The notes beneath the pieces are model-generated. The model had not been told where the DNA came from and made no database searches. It was given only the letters and a program-made list of their open reading frames with translations. Of a stretch of DNA of 64,000 nt, positions 25,876 through 37,400 are shown piece after piece (the first letter of the stretch is position 1; every line of letters begins with the position of its first letter). Source of the DNA: Chrysoperla carnea (Eukaryota; Arthropoda; Insecta; Neuroptera; Chrysopidae); the NCBI RefSeq assembly GCF_905475395.1, contig NC_058339.1, positions 16,624,001 to 16,688,000 on the forward strand. The letters are read 5' to 3'. The translations under genes and the position numbers were made by a program.

Positions 25876-27257
25876 TTAAGGTAGTACAAGCACCTTTTCA
25901 ACTTTGACGGTAAATTTTGTAATAACTTCATGAATGTAGACTAAAAATAAGAATAAAATTTTTCGATATCTGCCTAGATCTTCGAAATATCGAAAGCTAA
26001 ACTATTGACCTTCATTCTTGAGATATAGTCACTCAAAGTTATTTTATTTTTTTGTATAGCAGAAACAATTATATTTAGAGTATAAGTAGTGCCAGAGAGA
26101 TGTCTATCTTATCATACAGAATACGTGATAAATGGACAGTCGAGTTAAAAAAATTAATACTTATTTGAGTGTGCTAAGCATATCTATACGTACATAAAAC
26201 TGCTGTATGATGTAGTACATTATTTTTACAATATTGTACAAAGAAAAATACCTTAATTTTATTTTTACACCTCAATAGAGTCCGTAACCTTTATGTCGTG
26301 CCTACTGCCTCACCCTATATGCATAAAATGTTATAAGACATTAAAGAAGAATATTTTACTAATCTAGTTTCGTTTTGATGTTTTAACAATAATAAATGAT
26401 TTCCTTTTCATTGATAATTGACGTACACAGGAAGTAAATAATAATAATTAAAATATAATAATCAACAATCATGAATGAATGAATGAATAAATGAATTGAA
26501 TTGAATATATAGATCGGTGAATATTAAATATGTGTTTGTTACACAGTCTTATATATCTCATTCTTTAAGAGAAGTTTTTTACTTGCATACCCTTAAAACT
26601 AACCACACGCTACTGCATTTTTATGCTACTACAATATTAAAATAGGTTTTGGGCCAGGCGTGCTATTTGCCAGTTATTTAAGGTATTTGTCTTTGTACCA
26701 TATTGTAAAAATAGTGTACTACATCATACAGCAGTGGTATGTACGTATAGATATGCTTAGCACACTCAAATAAGTATTAAATTTAACGTGCTTTGAGCTC
26801 AACTGTCCATTTATCACGTATTCTGTATGATAATAGCATGATAATAAACATCTGTAATTTTGTATATAATAGATCTCTATTACACTACTTATAGTCTAAA
26901 TATGATTGTTTCTGTTATACAACAAAATTTAAATAACTTTGAGTGACTATATCTCAAGAATGAAGCGGTCAATAGTTTTGGTTTTTTTTTAAACTCCCAT
27001 GCACAAATTCATGAATGTTCAGTTAGTTTTTTGAAAATATCTTAAATCTATTTTTTTTCTAGAATTAAAACAAAACAAAACGCAACCTTTCCTATGCTCT
27101 CCATGTTAATTATTCGAACTTTAATTGTATTTAACTCGAGTTAGAGACGGTCAATCGACTTCAATTTTTTTTGGGTAATCTATTATTATATTTCTAATAA
27201 GTATACACAAATTTAGAATTTTCTGTCGATATGCCCATAGCAAGACAACTACCTTAA
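25876..27257. mobile_element. TTAA-flanked long-TIR element, ~1.4 kb
   Basis: TTAA at 25,876-25,879 precedes GGTAGTAC and TTAA at 27,254-27,257 follows CAACTACC. The arms are long: ACTATTGACC, CATTCTTGAGATATAGTCAC, GATAAATGGACAG, AGTGTGCTAAGCATATCTAT and ACTGCTGTATGATGTAGTAC all reappear in inverted order, with strongest pairing between 26,060-26,256 and 26,678-26,900. The ends resemble those of the 13.06-13.56-kb element, so both probably use the same TTAA-specific (piggyBac-like) machinery. No ORF of note. Confidence 0.7.
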
Positions 27258-27404
27258 GAGCACCTAGAAATTTAAACAGCTGTGTTTCATAAATACTTCT
27301 TAAGAATGATATAGCAAATCAGGGCGCCATCATGCAAAACTTTGATAATTACAATGGTATTTCGTTCTTTCGAGCGTTGTAACAAATGATTTTTGGATAT
27401 TTTA

Positions 27405-27745
27405 TTAACCGACTTCAAAGAAAAAAGGAGGAGGTTATCAATTCGATTGTATTTTTCTTTATGTGTGTTACCTCAGAACTTTTGACTGGGTGAACTGATT
27501 ATGATTATTCTTTATTTGAAAGCTGGTGCTTTCCGTGTGGTCCCCTTTTCATTTTGATCCAATTCTGACAACGGCATCCATGAGAAAACCATAAAAGTCT
27601 TAAATTTGCATTAAGTATGTACGACAAGAGGACGAATATCTCAATATCACGCCAACCGATTTCGATTATTCTTTTTTTGGTGACAAATTAGTTAGTGTAC
27701 TTCAGATTCACTAAAAAACACAAAATAAAAACTATCAACAAAAAA
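27405..27745 (+). repeat. Dispersed repeat beginning TTAACCGACTTCAAA, copy 1
   Basis: TTAACCGACTTCAAAGAAAA opens a segment with the blocks TGAAAGCTGGTGCTTTCC, GGCATCCATGAGAAAACCAT and AGTGTACTTCAGATTCACTA. All reappear at 33,152-33,484. This copy lacks the matching AAGTCGGTT right end seen in copy 2, so it is 3'-truncated. Confidence 0.7.
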
Positions 27746-27812
27746 ACACCAGCTTCCAAAAAAAAATATTCCAAAACAAATTAATATGCACTAAAAAGTA
27801 AAAAAAAATAAC

Positions 27813-27953
27813 GATAATATAATGTAGTTACAATTATTATTATTTTTGGAGTCGATGTCAGCCTAGTTAATGGAGCAAAGTGTTCTGTCACAGTGTTTTC
27901 TTGGCTGACACCGACTCCAAAAATAACAATAATTTTAACTACATTATATTATC
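27813..27953. repeat. Fold-back element, 51-nt arms
   Basis: The arms 27,813-27,863 and 27,903-27,953 are complementary at 48 of 51 positions (GATAATATAATGTAGTTA ... TTTTTGGAGTCGATGTCAGC), with a ~39-nt loop. Likely a small MITE or its remnant. Confidence 0.8.
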
Positions 27954-28589
27954 ACACATTGTTTATGCATAGCTTTTAATGGATTTATGATTAATATCAA
28001 TATAACAGCCACTCGAATTTTTAAGCATTCTGAAATAACCATCAAATATTACACCTGACTCTTTACCTATAAGATTATTACCTATACAATTAATTATGTA
28101 TTCAAAGGTTTGAAAACACAAATTAACATATTATTATAAAAATTATTTAAGAGTTTAAGGGTAAAAATGTGTGTTCACTCAACCTTAACCATTAAAGGTG
28201 ATTAAATATGTTTACTTGTGCACTTGAATTTTAAATTGTGTTATGTCAAGTAGGTATTGAACCCAGTTCTGTAATCCTAAAATCAGCAGAAGATATATTT
28301 AAGGGGTTGTATTCTTCAATTTTCAACATGCACAAGGTACAGCATAGCACTGACGGGACGTTAATTAAATGAAGAGTTCCTTCCAAAAGAAAGCATGAAA
28401 ATTGACATATATATGCAGGTGAAAATCAGTTATAGAAAAACTTATATAAGTTTTAGTAGATGCTATATAGATTTGCAACTCTCAAATTTAGTATGTGGAA
28501 TATTAGGAAATCACAGTTTTCTTAAATCATAGAATTTTTTTTTCGAAAATTAAGCATTTATAGAAAATATCACAAGAGTATACTTTTAA
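27954..28589. other. Intergenic, nothing recognised
   Basis: No supported gene or repeat boundary. Confidence 0.3.
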
Positions 28590-29200
28590 CCCCCGAACTA
28601 AAAAAGGGGTGTTAATAAGTTTGACCGCTATGTGTGTGTATCTGTGTGTTTGTCTGTCTGCGGCATCATAGCGCCTAAACGGATAAACCGATTTTCATTT
28701 TTTTGGTTTCATTTGAAAAGATAATTTAACCGAAAGTGTTCTTAGTTATGTTTCAAGTGCGAGCTTAGATTTCCGTACCCGAAAATACTAAAAAATTGGC
28801 TATGATCTTCAAAATCGATTCAGTTTGGAAAAGGCATCGCATATAATTTTAACATATAAATAATAACTATGGAAATGAATGGTCAGATTACCCTGACTCA
28901 ATTCATTTCGAAAAGTGAAATAGTAAAATAATTAGGTAATTCAAAACAATAATTCAAAAGAACAAAGTCAACTCAAATATTTCAATTTGTCCCAAAAAAT
29001 GATATGTCTCTAAATATCCTTTTCATCTCATCTGATGTCCTTGACCATCACTTTGATATTAATTTAAGAAGGAGTGTTACCAGTTTAAAGTGTTTATCTG
29101 TGCGTTTGTGAGTTTCTCAGTGACATCGTAACCCCTAAATGGTCGAACTAACTTGATTGAGAACACTATAGCTAAGTTTCAAAAAACCGTTTTACAAGGA
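28590..29200 (+). repeat. Dispersed repeat, related to 7.8-8.2 kb
   Basis: It opens with CCCCCGAACTAAAAAAGGGG and AAGTTTGACCGCTATGTGTG, then GGCATCATAGCGCCTAAACG. From about 28,790 to 29,170 it matches the 7.8-8.2-kb repeat in the opposite orientation. Non-coding; family name not assigned. Confidence 0.6.
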
Positions 29201-29954
29201 ATAAATCGCATTTGTCGGAGGTTTTTTAAAGTTTGTAAATTTCACTTATTGCTAAAAATACAAAATTTTTTACTTAGTACTTCCGCTCGATGTCTCTTTT
29301 CATTTTTGAGTTATCTCTTTCATATTTTAAACATTATTTCTAATAAAATAAAGCAATTTTTTTTTTAAAAAAACCATTGATAATTTACAAAATCAACCAT
29401 AAAAATGTCTAAACCCAAAAAAAAAAAACATAATAAGGCTCTTTCAACTCAAAATATTTTATAATCTTGTATGATAGAACAAAACTAACTCTCTCTCTAA
29501 TAAGGTAATAAAACTAAAAGGGTTTTTCATGTTTCATAAATTATAATACAGAGAAGAAAAAAATAACATTTTTAAAAATGTAAAAATCTTAGAATAAATA
29601 AATAAAATAGTTATTTATGGTACTCATTTTTTTTTTGTTACCCAAAAGAAATGAAAATAAATACTGTTATTTATTAAAAAACGATCATTAACTTAAATGT
29701 AGTCAATGTACCTTTAAATGAAATACACATTTCAGTATTAGTAGTTGAGTTTACTTTTACTACAAGCAAGATCTAAGAAGTAGGTACACCTGCACATTTT
29801 ATAACATTCAATGTGGAGTGAACACAACAAAACAAGATGACCTATGTAGTAGTACAGTGCCAATGAAATTTACTTTTACTTACAAAATCATTATGCAGTC
29901 ACAGTCAGTCAGAGTTATGTTCGTAATACCTAAATAAATTCGTTTTTTTAATTT
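29201..29954. other. Intergenic, nothing recognised
   Basis: AT-rich with long poly-T and poly-A runs. Confidence 0.3.
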
Positions 29955-30560
29955 CATATAGGTATAATAAGTTTAGTCCCAAATATGTAACGCCTATAAA
30001 AATATTGATGCTACCAACAAATTTTTGGTATAAATGTTCATAAAATCACCTAATTAGCTCATTTTCGGTTGTCTGTCAATACAATAGCTCAAAAACCATA
30101 AGAGATATCAACCTAGCAAGACTAAAAAAGTGAGGATTAGTTCGTAAAATGTGCCAACATAGGCCAATTGAGTCTTGGGTCCGTAGGACACATCTTGTAA
30201 ACGGTTAGAGATAGAATAAAAGTTTAAATGTCCTTATAAAAAAAATAAACAACTTCTATTTGAAACATTTTTTATAAACATAACTGTTTACCCGTGAGGG
30301 CGCAAGTTAGAACAAAACCTTTGCGTCTATGGACCCAGTACACCTAGAAGTCAAACTCATTCTTTACGCTGCAGACTACAAAAATTTCATCTCGATATCT
30401 CATTTCGTTTTTGAGTTATCGTGCTGACAGACGGGCGGACAAACGTAAATGGACTAATTAGATGATTTTATGAACACCTTTACCAAAATTTTGCTGTTAT
30501 CATCAATATTTCTAAGCGTTAAAAACTTGGATATACTATTTCATATATACAGGGTATAAA
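29955..30560. mobile_element. Short fold-back element of family A
   Basis: A plus-oriented arm (about 29,955-30,320; AGGTATAATAAGTTTAGTCC to GTTTACCCGTGAGGGCGCAA) is followed at once by a minus-oriented arm (about 30,340-30,560) ending ATACAGGGTATAAAAA. The centre of the full-length element is missing, giving a compact palindromic pair. Confidence 0.7.
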
Positions 30561-32136
30561 AAGGATAACTTAGTTTGAAGTTATCCGAGGAGTGTCAGGA
30601 AATTGTAATAGCACTTGTTAAATTAGCAAACCCATAAATATAACTACAAAGGGATGAGCACTAAAATAAGATGATATTACATATTTTATTTTCCGCTCAT
30701 AAAATATGAAATTTATTAAGGATACTTCATCTTTGAATACTTTATCTTAGTTCTTGTCCATATCTTCTTAATTATAATTGATAATATAGCGCCGTAAGTG
30801 CTTTAGAAGTCCCTTAAAAACACTTCACTATTCTGACATATTTCATATTAATATCATTTAAATATTTAATTTTGAACTGCCCCGGGTTTTTGTCTCAGAT
30901 AACCAAAGATTTTATTTACACCAATTCCCTTTCCTTGCGCTTCCACCATATAATATAACCTTTGAACATAATAATATAACCTTTGAACATAATTTTTCAC
31001 TTAATAGGTTACTTTCAAAGCTGCAAAAAAATCAATTAAATGCGAGAAACCTTTTTTTACATTCAAAAAGTAAAAAATATTTAATCAAAATTCAAAATGG
31101 TCTATAACATTTTTACAAAAAGGTTGTCAATAAGCCTCCTTCAGAGGCTGGGTCGAATCAAATCTGAGAGTTTGGCCTATACTGAAAATCAGACTTGCAC
31201 AAATTATTCCGGAATAAAATCTTATTTTAATTCACCTAAAATATTCTTACCTTTAAAACAGGTGCTAGTAAATATCCTGGTAATTGCAGAACACACCACA
31301 CGTTGTGACCGTTGTATAAACAATTAAAAAGAAAAATTATTAACCAAAAAAAATAAACACAAAACAAAATTTCAAACCCAACAAAACACAAACATAGAAG
31401 TTGAAAGAATTTCAAAAAAAAAAAAACAACAAAAAAACCAATAACTCACAAATCACAGAAAAATAAAATTAAACAAATAAAAACAGAAATTTTTTTTTAA
31501 ACACACGCAAAGTAATCAACAATAATACTTTTTTGTAAATTCAATCACTTGAATAAGAAATGTTATTGAACTGTAATAATAATTGTGGTTATACGTCACA
31601 ATAATGACGTAGTTGAATAATACACACAAAAAAATATTGATAATATTTATGGTTTTTTAATTTTCAAACACTAAAAAGGTAATTAATTAGTCAATCGCTT
31701 TGACATTAATTAAAAATCAGTTTTTTTATTCTTATTATTATAACCAATTAATGTATATATCATTTAAAATATAAAAAAAAAGAAATTCGATAACGCTCGC
31801 TCGTTATTATTCGATTTGATTTTTATATAATTATTAATATCGTTAAGAAGAAGAATAATATAATAATAATATTGTATACAGAACAGACCACAACTACAGC
31901 CAATGCCAATGGTTCTTGACAGAATGCCGGGCTTGTAGTTGTAGCTTGTAGTCGATTGCTCCACCAGGCCCCTAGTATAATACTCTCGCTGTTATTTCAA
32001 CGGTTGTTATGTATAAATGGTTGCCTGCCTTTGCTATGTTTGTAGTTAGTGTATAGCTATAGAGTATATGTATGTGTGTATTGTGTGCTGTGCCTTGGTG
32101 TGTTACACAGAGTACACCAACTCTGTATGGTGTATA
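30561..32136. other. Intergenic, no gene demonstrated
   Basis: Holds a 25-bp tandem duplication (ATAATATAACCTTTGAACAT, near 30,950-30,995) and a long A-rich tract (31,330-31,500). A GC-richer stretch at about 31,885-32,110 (GGCATTGGCTGTAGTTGTGG on the minus strand) could belong to an untranslated exon or promoter. I found no exon set that joins into a protein. Confidence 0.3.
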
Positions 32137-32473
32137 TGTTACAGGAAAAGTTGATCCTCCAGTTAGAGTTGACTCTTCCTAAGTAATGTCGACTGTTACT
32201 GATCTTTTCAGTAAAAGTTGATTCAAATCGAAAAGTGTTGAAATTTGATCATCATGAACTAGTCATAGTTAACTATAGCTGGCTTAAGTATACTCTTACT
32301 GTCTTGAGATAGCAGAAGATTTCTTTTTGCAAGGAAAAGGTCTATCAACTAATAAAACCAAATAAGAAAGGCAAAACCTTTATTAATAAGTGTACCTGGA
32401 AAAGTTTAAAAAAAGTAATAAAAATTACTATATAATAAAAAAAGGATAAGGTGATACTATCGTGTGTTTAGCA

Positions 32474-32773
32474 TCAGTCTCACGTTAACATAAATTCGAG
32501 TAGATGATTAGCATGAACAGAAAATATTATCTAAGTTTTTGAGCTTTTTGCATATTTTCTGAGGATCAATGAATGAACGTACTAACAGGATGAACTATAA
32601 AGTCAAAAAACCCTCAAATCTGCGATAACTCGACCCCATTAAAGGTATGGCTAACCTGTGGATCAGTCAATGAACGCAATCGCAAGGAAAAGACACTTTT
32701 TCCTAAAAAAAAACGTAGGTAATATTCTGTTCACGGTAGTTTTCTACTGCAAATTAATTTAACGTGAGACTCA
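32474..32773. repeat. Nested inverted-repeat element (AGTCTCACGTTAA ends)
   Basis: AGTCTCACGTTAA near 32,476 and TTAACGTGAGACT near 32,760 form 13-nt inverted ends around about 270 bp of non-coding sequence inside the 32.1-33.6-kb element. Boundaries are approximate. Confidence 0.45.
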
Positions 32774-33151
32774 CGCTATTCTCAGGGTACTGTTTGTATT
32801 ACGCATAAACTAAATTAAGTTACGAGTAAAGGACGGGTGTCGCCTAATAAGGCCTCAATTCTGCTCCAGAATAACGAAAAAAACAAAGACATACGATTTG
32901 ATTTTTTCTTTATATAGTCTAAAAGGAGGATATATAACTTGTAGGATGCCAAACTTTAGCTAAACTGTAATTTTTGCTCAAAATGTTACATTTTCAGTAA
33001 CATTTCAACTTTCAACAAACAAGATTTCAAATAAAACAAACATCCAATCACAACACAAAATATGTCTCTGTTAAACTTCCCAGGGAATCAACTTTTACTA
33101 ATCCATAGCAGGCATAGTTAACTCTTCCTAGGAAAAGTGTTTTTACCTATT

Positions 33152-33484
33152 TTTAACCGACTTCAAACAAAAAAGAAGGAGTTTCTCAATTCGACAGTTT
33201 GAGACAGTTTTTTGTTTGTTACCTCAGAACTTACTGGGTGAAACGATTTTCATGATTCTTTTTCTATTTGAAAGCTGGTGCTTCCCTTGTAGTCCCATTT
33301 CAATTTGGTCCGGTTCTGACAATGGCATCCATGAGAAAACCATAGAAGTCTTAAGTTTGCATTAAGTATGTGCGCGACAAATGGTCGAATAACTTAATAT
33401 CACGTCAACCGATTTCGATGATTCTTTTTTAGAGACAAATTAGTTAGTGTACTTCAGATTCACTAAAAATAAAAAAAGTCGGTT
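33152..33484 (+). repeat. Dispersed repeat TTAACCGACTTC ... AAGTCGGTT, copy 2
   Basis: This copy is complete: the ends AACCGACTT and AAGTCGGTT are inverted. It matches copy 1 at 27.4 kb through the AAAGCTGGTGCTT, GGCATCCATGAGAAAACCAT and AGTGTACTTCAGATTCACTA blocks. It is nested in the larger TIR element. Confidence 0.7.
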
Positions 33485-33634
33485 TTCGTTTTGTTAATAA
33501 GTTATTTTATGAATCAAGTCTTACTGATGTTTGTAGTAGGATTCTACTCTATCTAGGTAGTGTGAACTCTTACTAAGAATAAACTTTTCCTGTAACATAT
33601 ATATCGATGAACATCTCTATATAATAATAGCATA

Positions 33635-34270
33635 TAGTCTAAGATCCCGCTGCAAAAATCTGCATGTATCTGTTTTTTTGATAAAACTTAATTTTTATGA
33701 ATGTTAAGTAATAGCAGAACAGATTACGGCAGGGTTGCCTATCAAAATTTGGCCGCAAATATTTTTAATTAAATTTTTTAAAATTGATTTCTGTTGATAA
33801 ATTGCATGTACATGTTTTTTACGTAAATCCAATGTTATTTAAAAGCAAATGATGGGAGAAATACAAATAAAAAGGGTTGCCAGCTCTCAGTCGGCCGCAA
33901 CCTGTGGGTTGCCAGGTGTGAACAGGTATATTACTGTTGATTATTTGCACTTACGTGTTTTTCACTTCAATTATATATGAAATTAAAGTTTATTTATTTC
34001 TCTATACGATAACACATGGTTGCCTGAAAAATAATGGCCGCAAGTAGGGGTTGCCATCATTTGAATTTATGTCTCCTATTACTGTTGATTATTTGCACTT
34101 ACGTGTTTTTCACTTCAATTATATATGAAATTAAAGTTTATTTATTTCTCTATACGATAACACATGGTTGCCTGAAAAATAATGGCCGCAAGTAGGGGTT
34201 GCCATCATTTGAATTTATGTCTCCTACGCTGGAGGACTGCAAGCTAGAGAATGCGCGCGCCACTTTGGGT
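33635..34270 (+). repeat. Left TIR with paired GGTTGCC / GGCCGCAA motifs
   Basis: Contains GGTTGCC at 33,733, 33,875, 33,907, 34,018 and 34,049, and GGCCGCAA at 33,751, 33,893 and 34,036. The 34,018-34,049 set is repeated 148 bp further on. The motifs recur in a fixed GGTTGCC-spacer-GGCCGCAA arrangement, as expected of transposase binding sites (inference). The inner ~35 bp diverge from the right TIR. Confidence 0.85.
33931..34226 (+). repeat. 148-bp tandem duplication inside the left TIR
   Basis: TTACTGTTGATTATTTGCAC through GAATTTATGTCTCC is present twice in a row (33,931-34,078 and 34,079-34,226), apparently without differences. The right TIR carries the same duplication (41,184-41,331 and 41,332-41,479) in inverted orientation. 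Both ends therefore acquired it together or it was copied between them. Confidence 0.9.
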
Positions 34271-34412
34271 AGTAAACAAGGATGCCATATGGCAGATGGG
34301 ATTTATGTAGACGTTTTCTTTAATATACTTCTTTCGTTTTTCGAGTGAAGAGTTCTATTCTGTCAATTTTTGTGTTGATATATTTTTGCCAAATTAATAA
34401 TTGTTTTTCAAA

Positions 34413-37400
34413 ATGAAGACGTGTTTTTTGTGCGGCAGTACTGACAATGTCATTGAGTTTAGTGATGATTCATTACAAAAGTGTAAACTAATGCTATTAT
34501 TCCGCCAAAAAAAACAATTTAAATACAGTGATTTAACCCTAAAAAGTGAAACAGACAAAATAAATGGTTATCACTCACAGTGTTATAAAAAGTTTACGGT
34601 TTTAAAACAAAAATATAAGGAAGAATTTTCTAATTTTTGTCAAACGCAAACTGTAAGTAAAACTTTATGTTTATCATACTTTTTTTTCATTTACATTTAT
34701 ATCATGTAATTTACAATGGGATTATTTATAGGAACATTCAGCCACAACTTTTGCTGCTGAGCAGTCGAGTAATGTTAATAATCCAAATGAAATGTTGATC
34801 CAAATGGACGTTGATGAAATGGTGGTATACAATGATCTTAGGACTGGAATTTTGAAGGAGGTATGTGATGATTTACAATAAAACGATATAGGTATTTAGG
34901 TGCTCCTTTTTCAGATAGTGGTAATATTTCTTTTAGTTCTATAATATTGCTGCAATATTTTAAGTTAAACCTGAAATGTCGCATAAAATTTTGATTCAAA
35001 AAATATGTACAGATAGCAGCTGTGCTTCCCATTGCATTTCTATTCATCAATTCATAGGTACTACCATAGATAATAATTATTTATCACTCAACTCACGAGG
35101 CAGCGCTTCAATCAATTGACCGCCTTTTTTAAAATACTCAATGCCAAATTCTCAACACAATTGATATTTTTACTTTTTTATGTTTTACTGTTTTAGAACA
35201 TGTTTGAGTATCACATTTTTATTTGAAATGCTATCAATTAGCGTTTTTCCCAAATCATGTGCTTAAAACAGTAAAACCAAAACATAATTAAACATTTGAA
35301 AGAAAAAAACGCTTTTAAAATATAAAATAAATTTATTAAACAACTAATCTTTAACTTTTTTACATTTGCATAAAATTTTATATTTCATAAAATTTTATAA
35401 ATCGTGATTGCTTTCGAGAATCCTCTATAAGACCTACTTACAATAATAAATTAAATATATGTATTACATAAAGATTTTAACTTACTACTTAAGTGGAGGC
35501 TAGGAAAAGCATTTTCCTTTGTATTAGTTCGCAATTTTCCTCTACAAGGTTAGAATTTAATTTCTCCGGCGAAATGTAAATCGCAGGCACGATAGTTTCA
35601 AATATTCAATGTACGTTCAACCAATCTCTATCGTCCATTTCTTAAATCGCTGAAAAATTAAGTCTTTCAAGAAGATTTCTTCTCAAGCTAATAATTTTTG
35701 TACTTACCTCATAATCTCATAATCCTTAGGAATCGTATGGTAATCTAATCTCGTTTTGTATTTTTCCACAACCTTTCACTCAACATGCAAAAACTATCTT
35801 TTAATTTTATATATTTATAATTAATATTTTATAATAATTGACACTATTTGAAAATAACTATTTTATTAGTCTGTCAAATATGACAAGGTAACTATGGTGA
35901 TGAAACTTTCCCACAAAACAATATTGTAATCAAAGAATTCAGTAGAATTAGCCAAAAAAGTGAAACATCTCTATAGAGCTAGATAATCTTTAAAAAAATC
36001 ATTAAAACCATTTAATTTTTATTAACGTTGAAGTAAATGAAATAAGTTGATCAACTAATTTACACTTTACCAGCAATAAATATAATTGTATAAATATTAA
36101 ATTAAAATAATAAACAATTTTATTTCAGGAGTTGCCCTCAACTTCCACTTCGATGAAATCAATGGAGTCAACGAATACTTTAGCAAGCTCTCAATATTTA
36201 ACGCCGACTAAAAAAGTGCTGTGTATGTTTTGTGAAACAGTGGAGAAAAAAGTTGGCGGACGACGAGTTTATGTTTCATTTCCAAAATCACAACAGACAA
36301 TAGATGAAATAAAAAAAATTGCAATGATAAATAATGACACACGAATTTTAGATATACTGGAACATTATAAAGAACAAGTAGCATACCATGGAATTTGTTT
36401 AACCTCATTTCAAGTAAAAAGAATAAGACAAATTATTGAACAGCCTGAACCTACTGTGTGGCATGATAGTAGGAATTTGTATAAAAAAGCATTTCAATCA
36501 CTTTCGGTTTTAATCACTACTGAAATAGTGGAAAAAAGGAAGGTCATGTATCTTGCTGACCTTTTTTTTACATACAAAGCACTTTTAATGGAGTATAAAC
36601 CTGTTCATATGTCCATTGAAGAGTTAAAAAACTATCGAATAGAAGCCTTAGAGCATAAAATTATGAATGTTTTTAGCGACTCCATCACTATCGAAACCTC
36701 TTCTGGGCCACAACAGAAAAAAATTGTTTACATGCGTGACATTAATATTTCAGAATTGGCTACCAAAGCTGCACATCTCCAAAATAGAGAAGTCAATAAA
36801 CTAGAGCATGCCGCTTATGAATTACGTAATTGCATCAAGAGCATTACAGTGAATAAACTTCCTGAAAAATTGACAGCCGATGACGTGATAAAGGGAGAAT
36901 GTGAGATCCCTGAAAAACTTTTTGACTTTATGTGTAATCTTATTCAGGGGCCAGATATAAGGCGGAAAAGTTGTGAAGACGATTATATCAAAATTAAATC
37001 GTTATGTAGTGACATAATTTATATTGCATCAAAAGGAACAATTAAACCATCCAAAAACCTGACACTTGGTCTTGCTATGAAGTCATTAACCAGTTCTCGA
37101 AGAGTTGTTTCTATACTAAATAGATATGGCCATAGCATAGGCTACAACTTAGTAGAAGAAATTGAAACTGAAATGACATACACAGCACATGAAAACAACA
37201 AAATTATACCAAATGGAATAGACATTGTTGAAGAACGCAGTACACATGTTGCATTCGACAATTTTGATCGTTTTGTCGATACAAGTTCTGGTAAAGATAC
37301 CCTGCATGACACAGTAGGAATTATCTATCAATTTACTGCAGATGATGAGAATGAAAACTGTGCGGATACGGAAAACGATAATGATGAAAATCTGGACAGA

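Larger units (their letters stand above)
32137..33597. mobile_element. TIR element with ends TGTTACAGGAAAAGTT, composite
   Basis: TGTTACAGGAAAAGTTGA at the left and its complement AACTTTTCCTGTAACA at the right are flanked by TATA on both sides (32,133-32,136 and 33,598-33,601). AGTTGACTCTTCCTA-like and AAAAGTTGATTC-like subterminal repeats occur near both ends. Two other repeats are nested inside: an inverted pair at 32,474-32,773 and the ACCGACTTC repeat at 33,152-33,484. No coding capacity. Confidence 0.7.

Noticed and set aside
31097-31327. Coding exon (76-aa ORF), or a minus-strand exon across the same place
   Set aside because: A GTAAGA donor exists on the minus strand but no matching acceptor or continuing frame could be found.
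36132-36134. Start of the transposon protein at the TTG of the long open frame
   Set aside because: The open frame continues upstream to a clean splice acceptor, and two upstream exons with good junctions supply an ATG.
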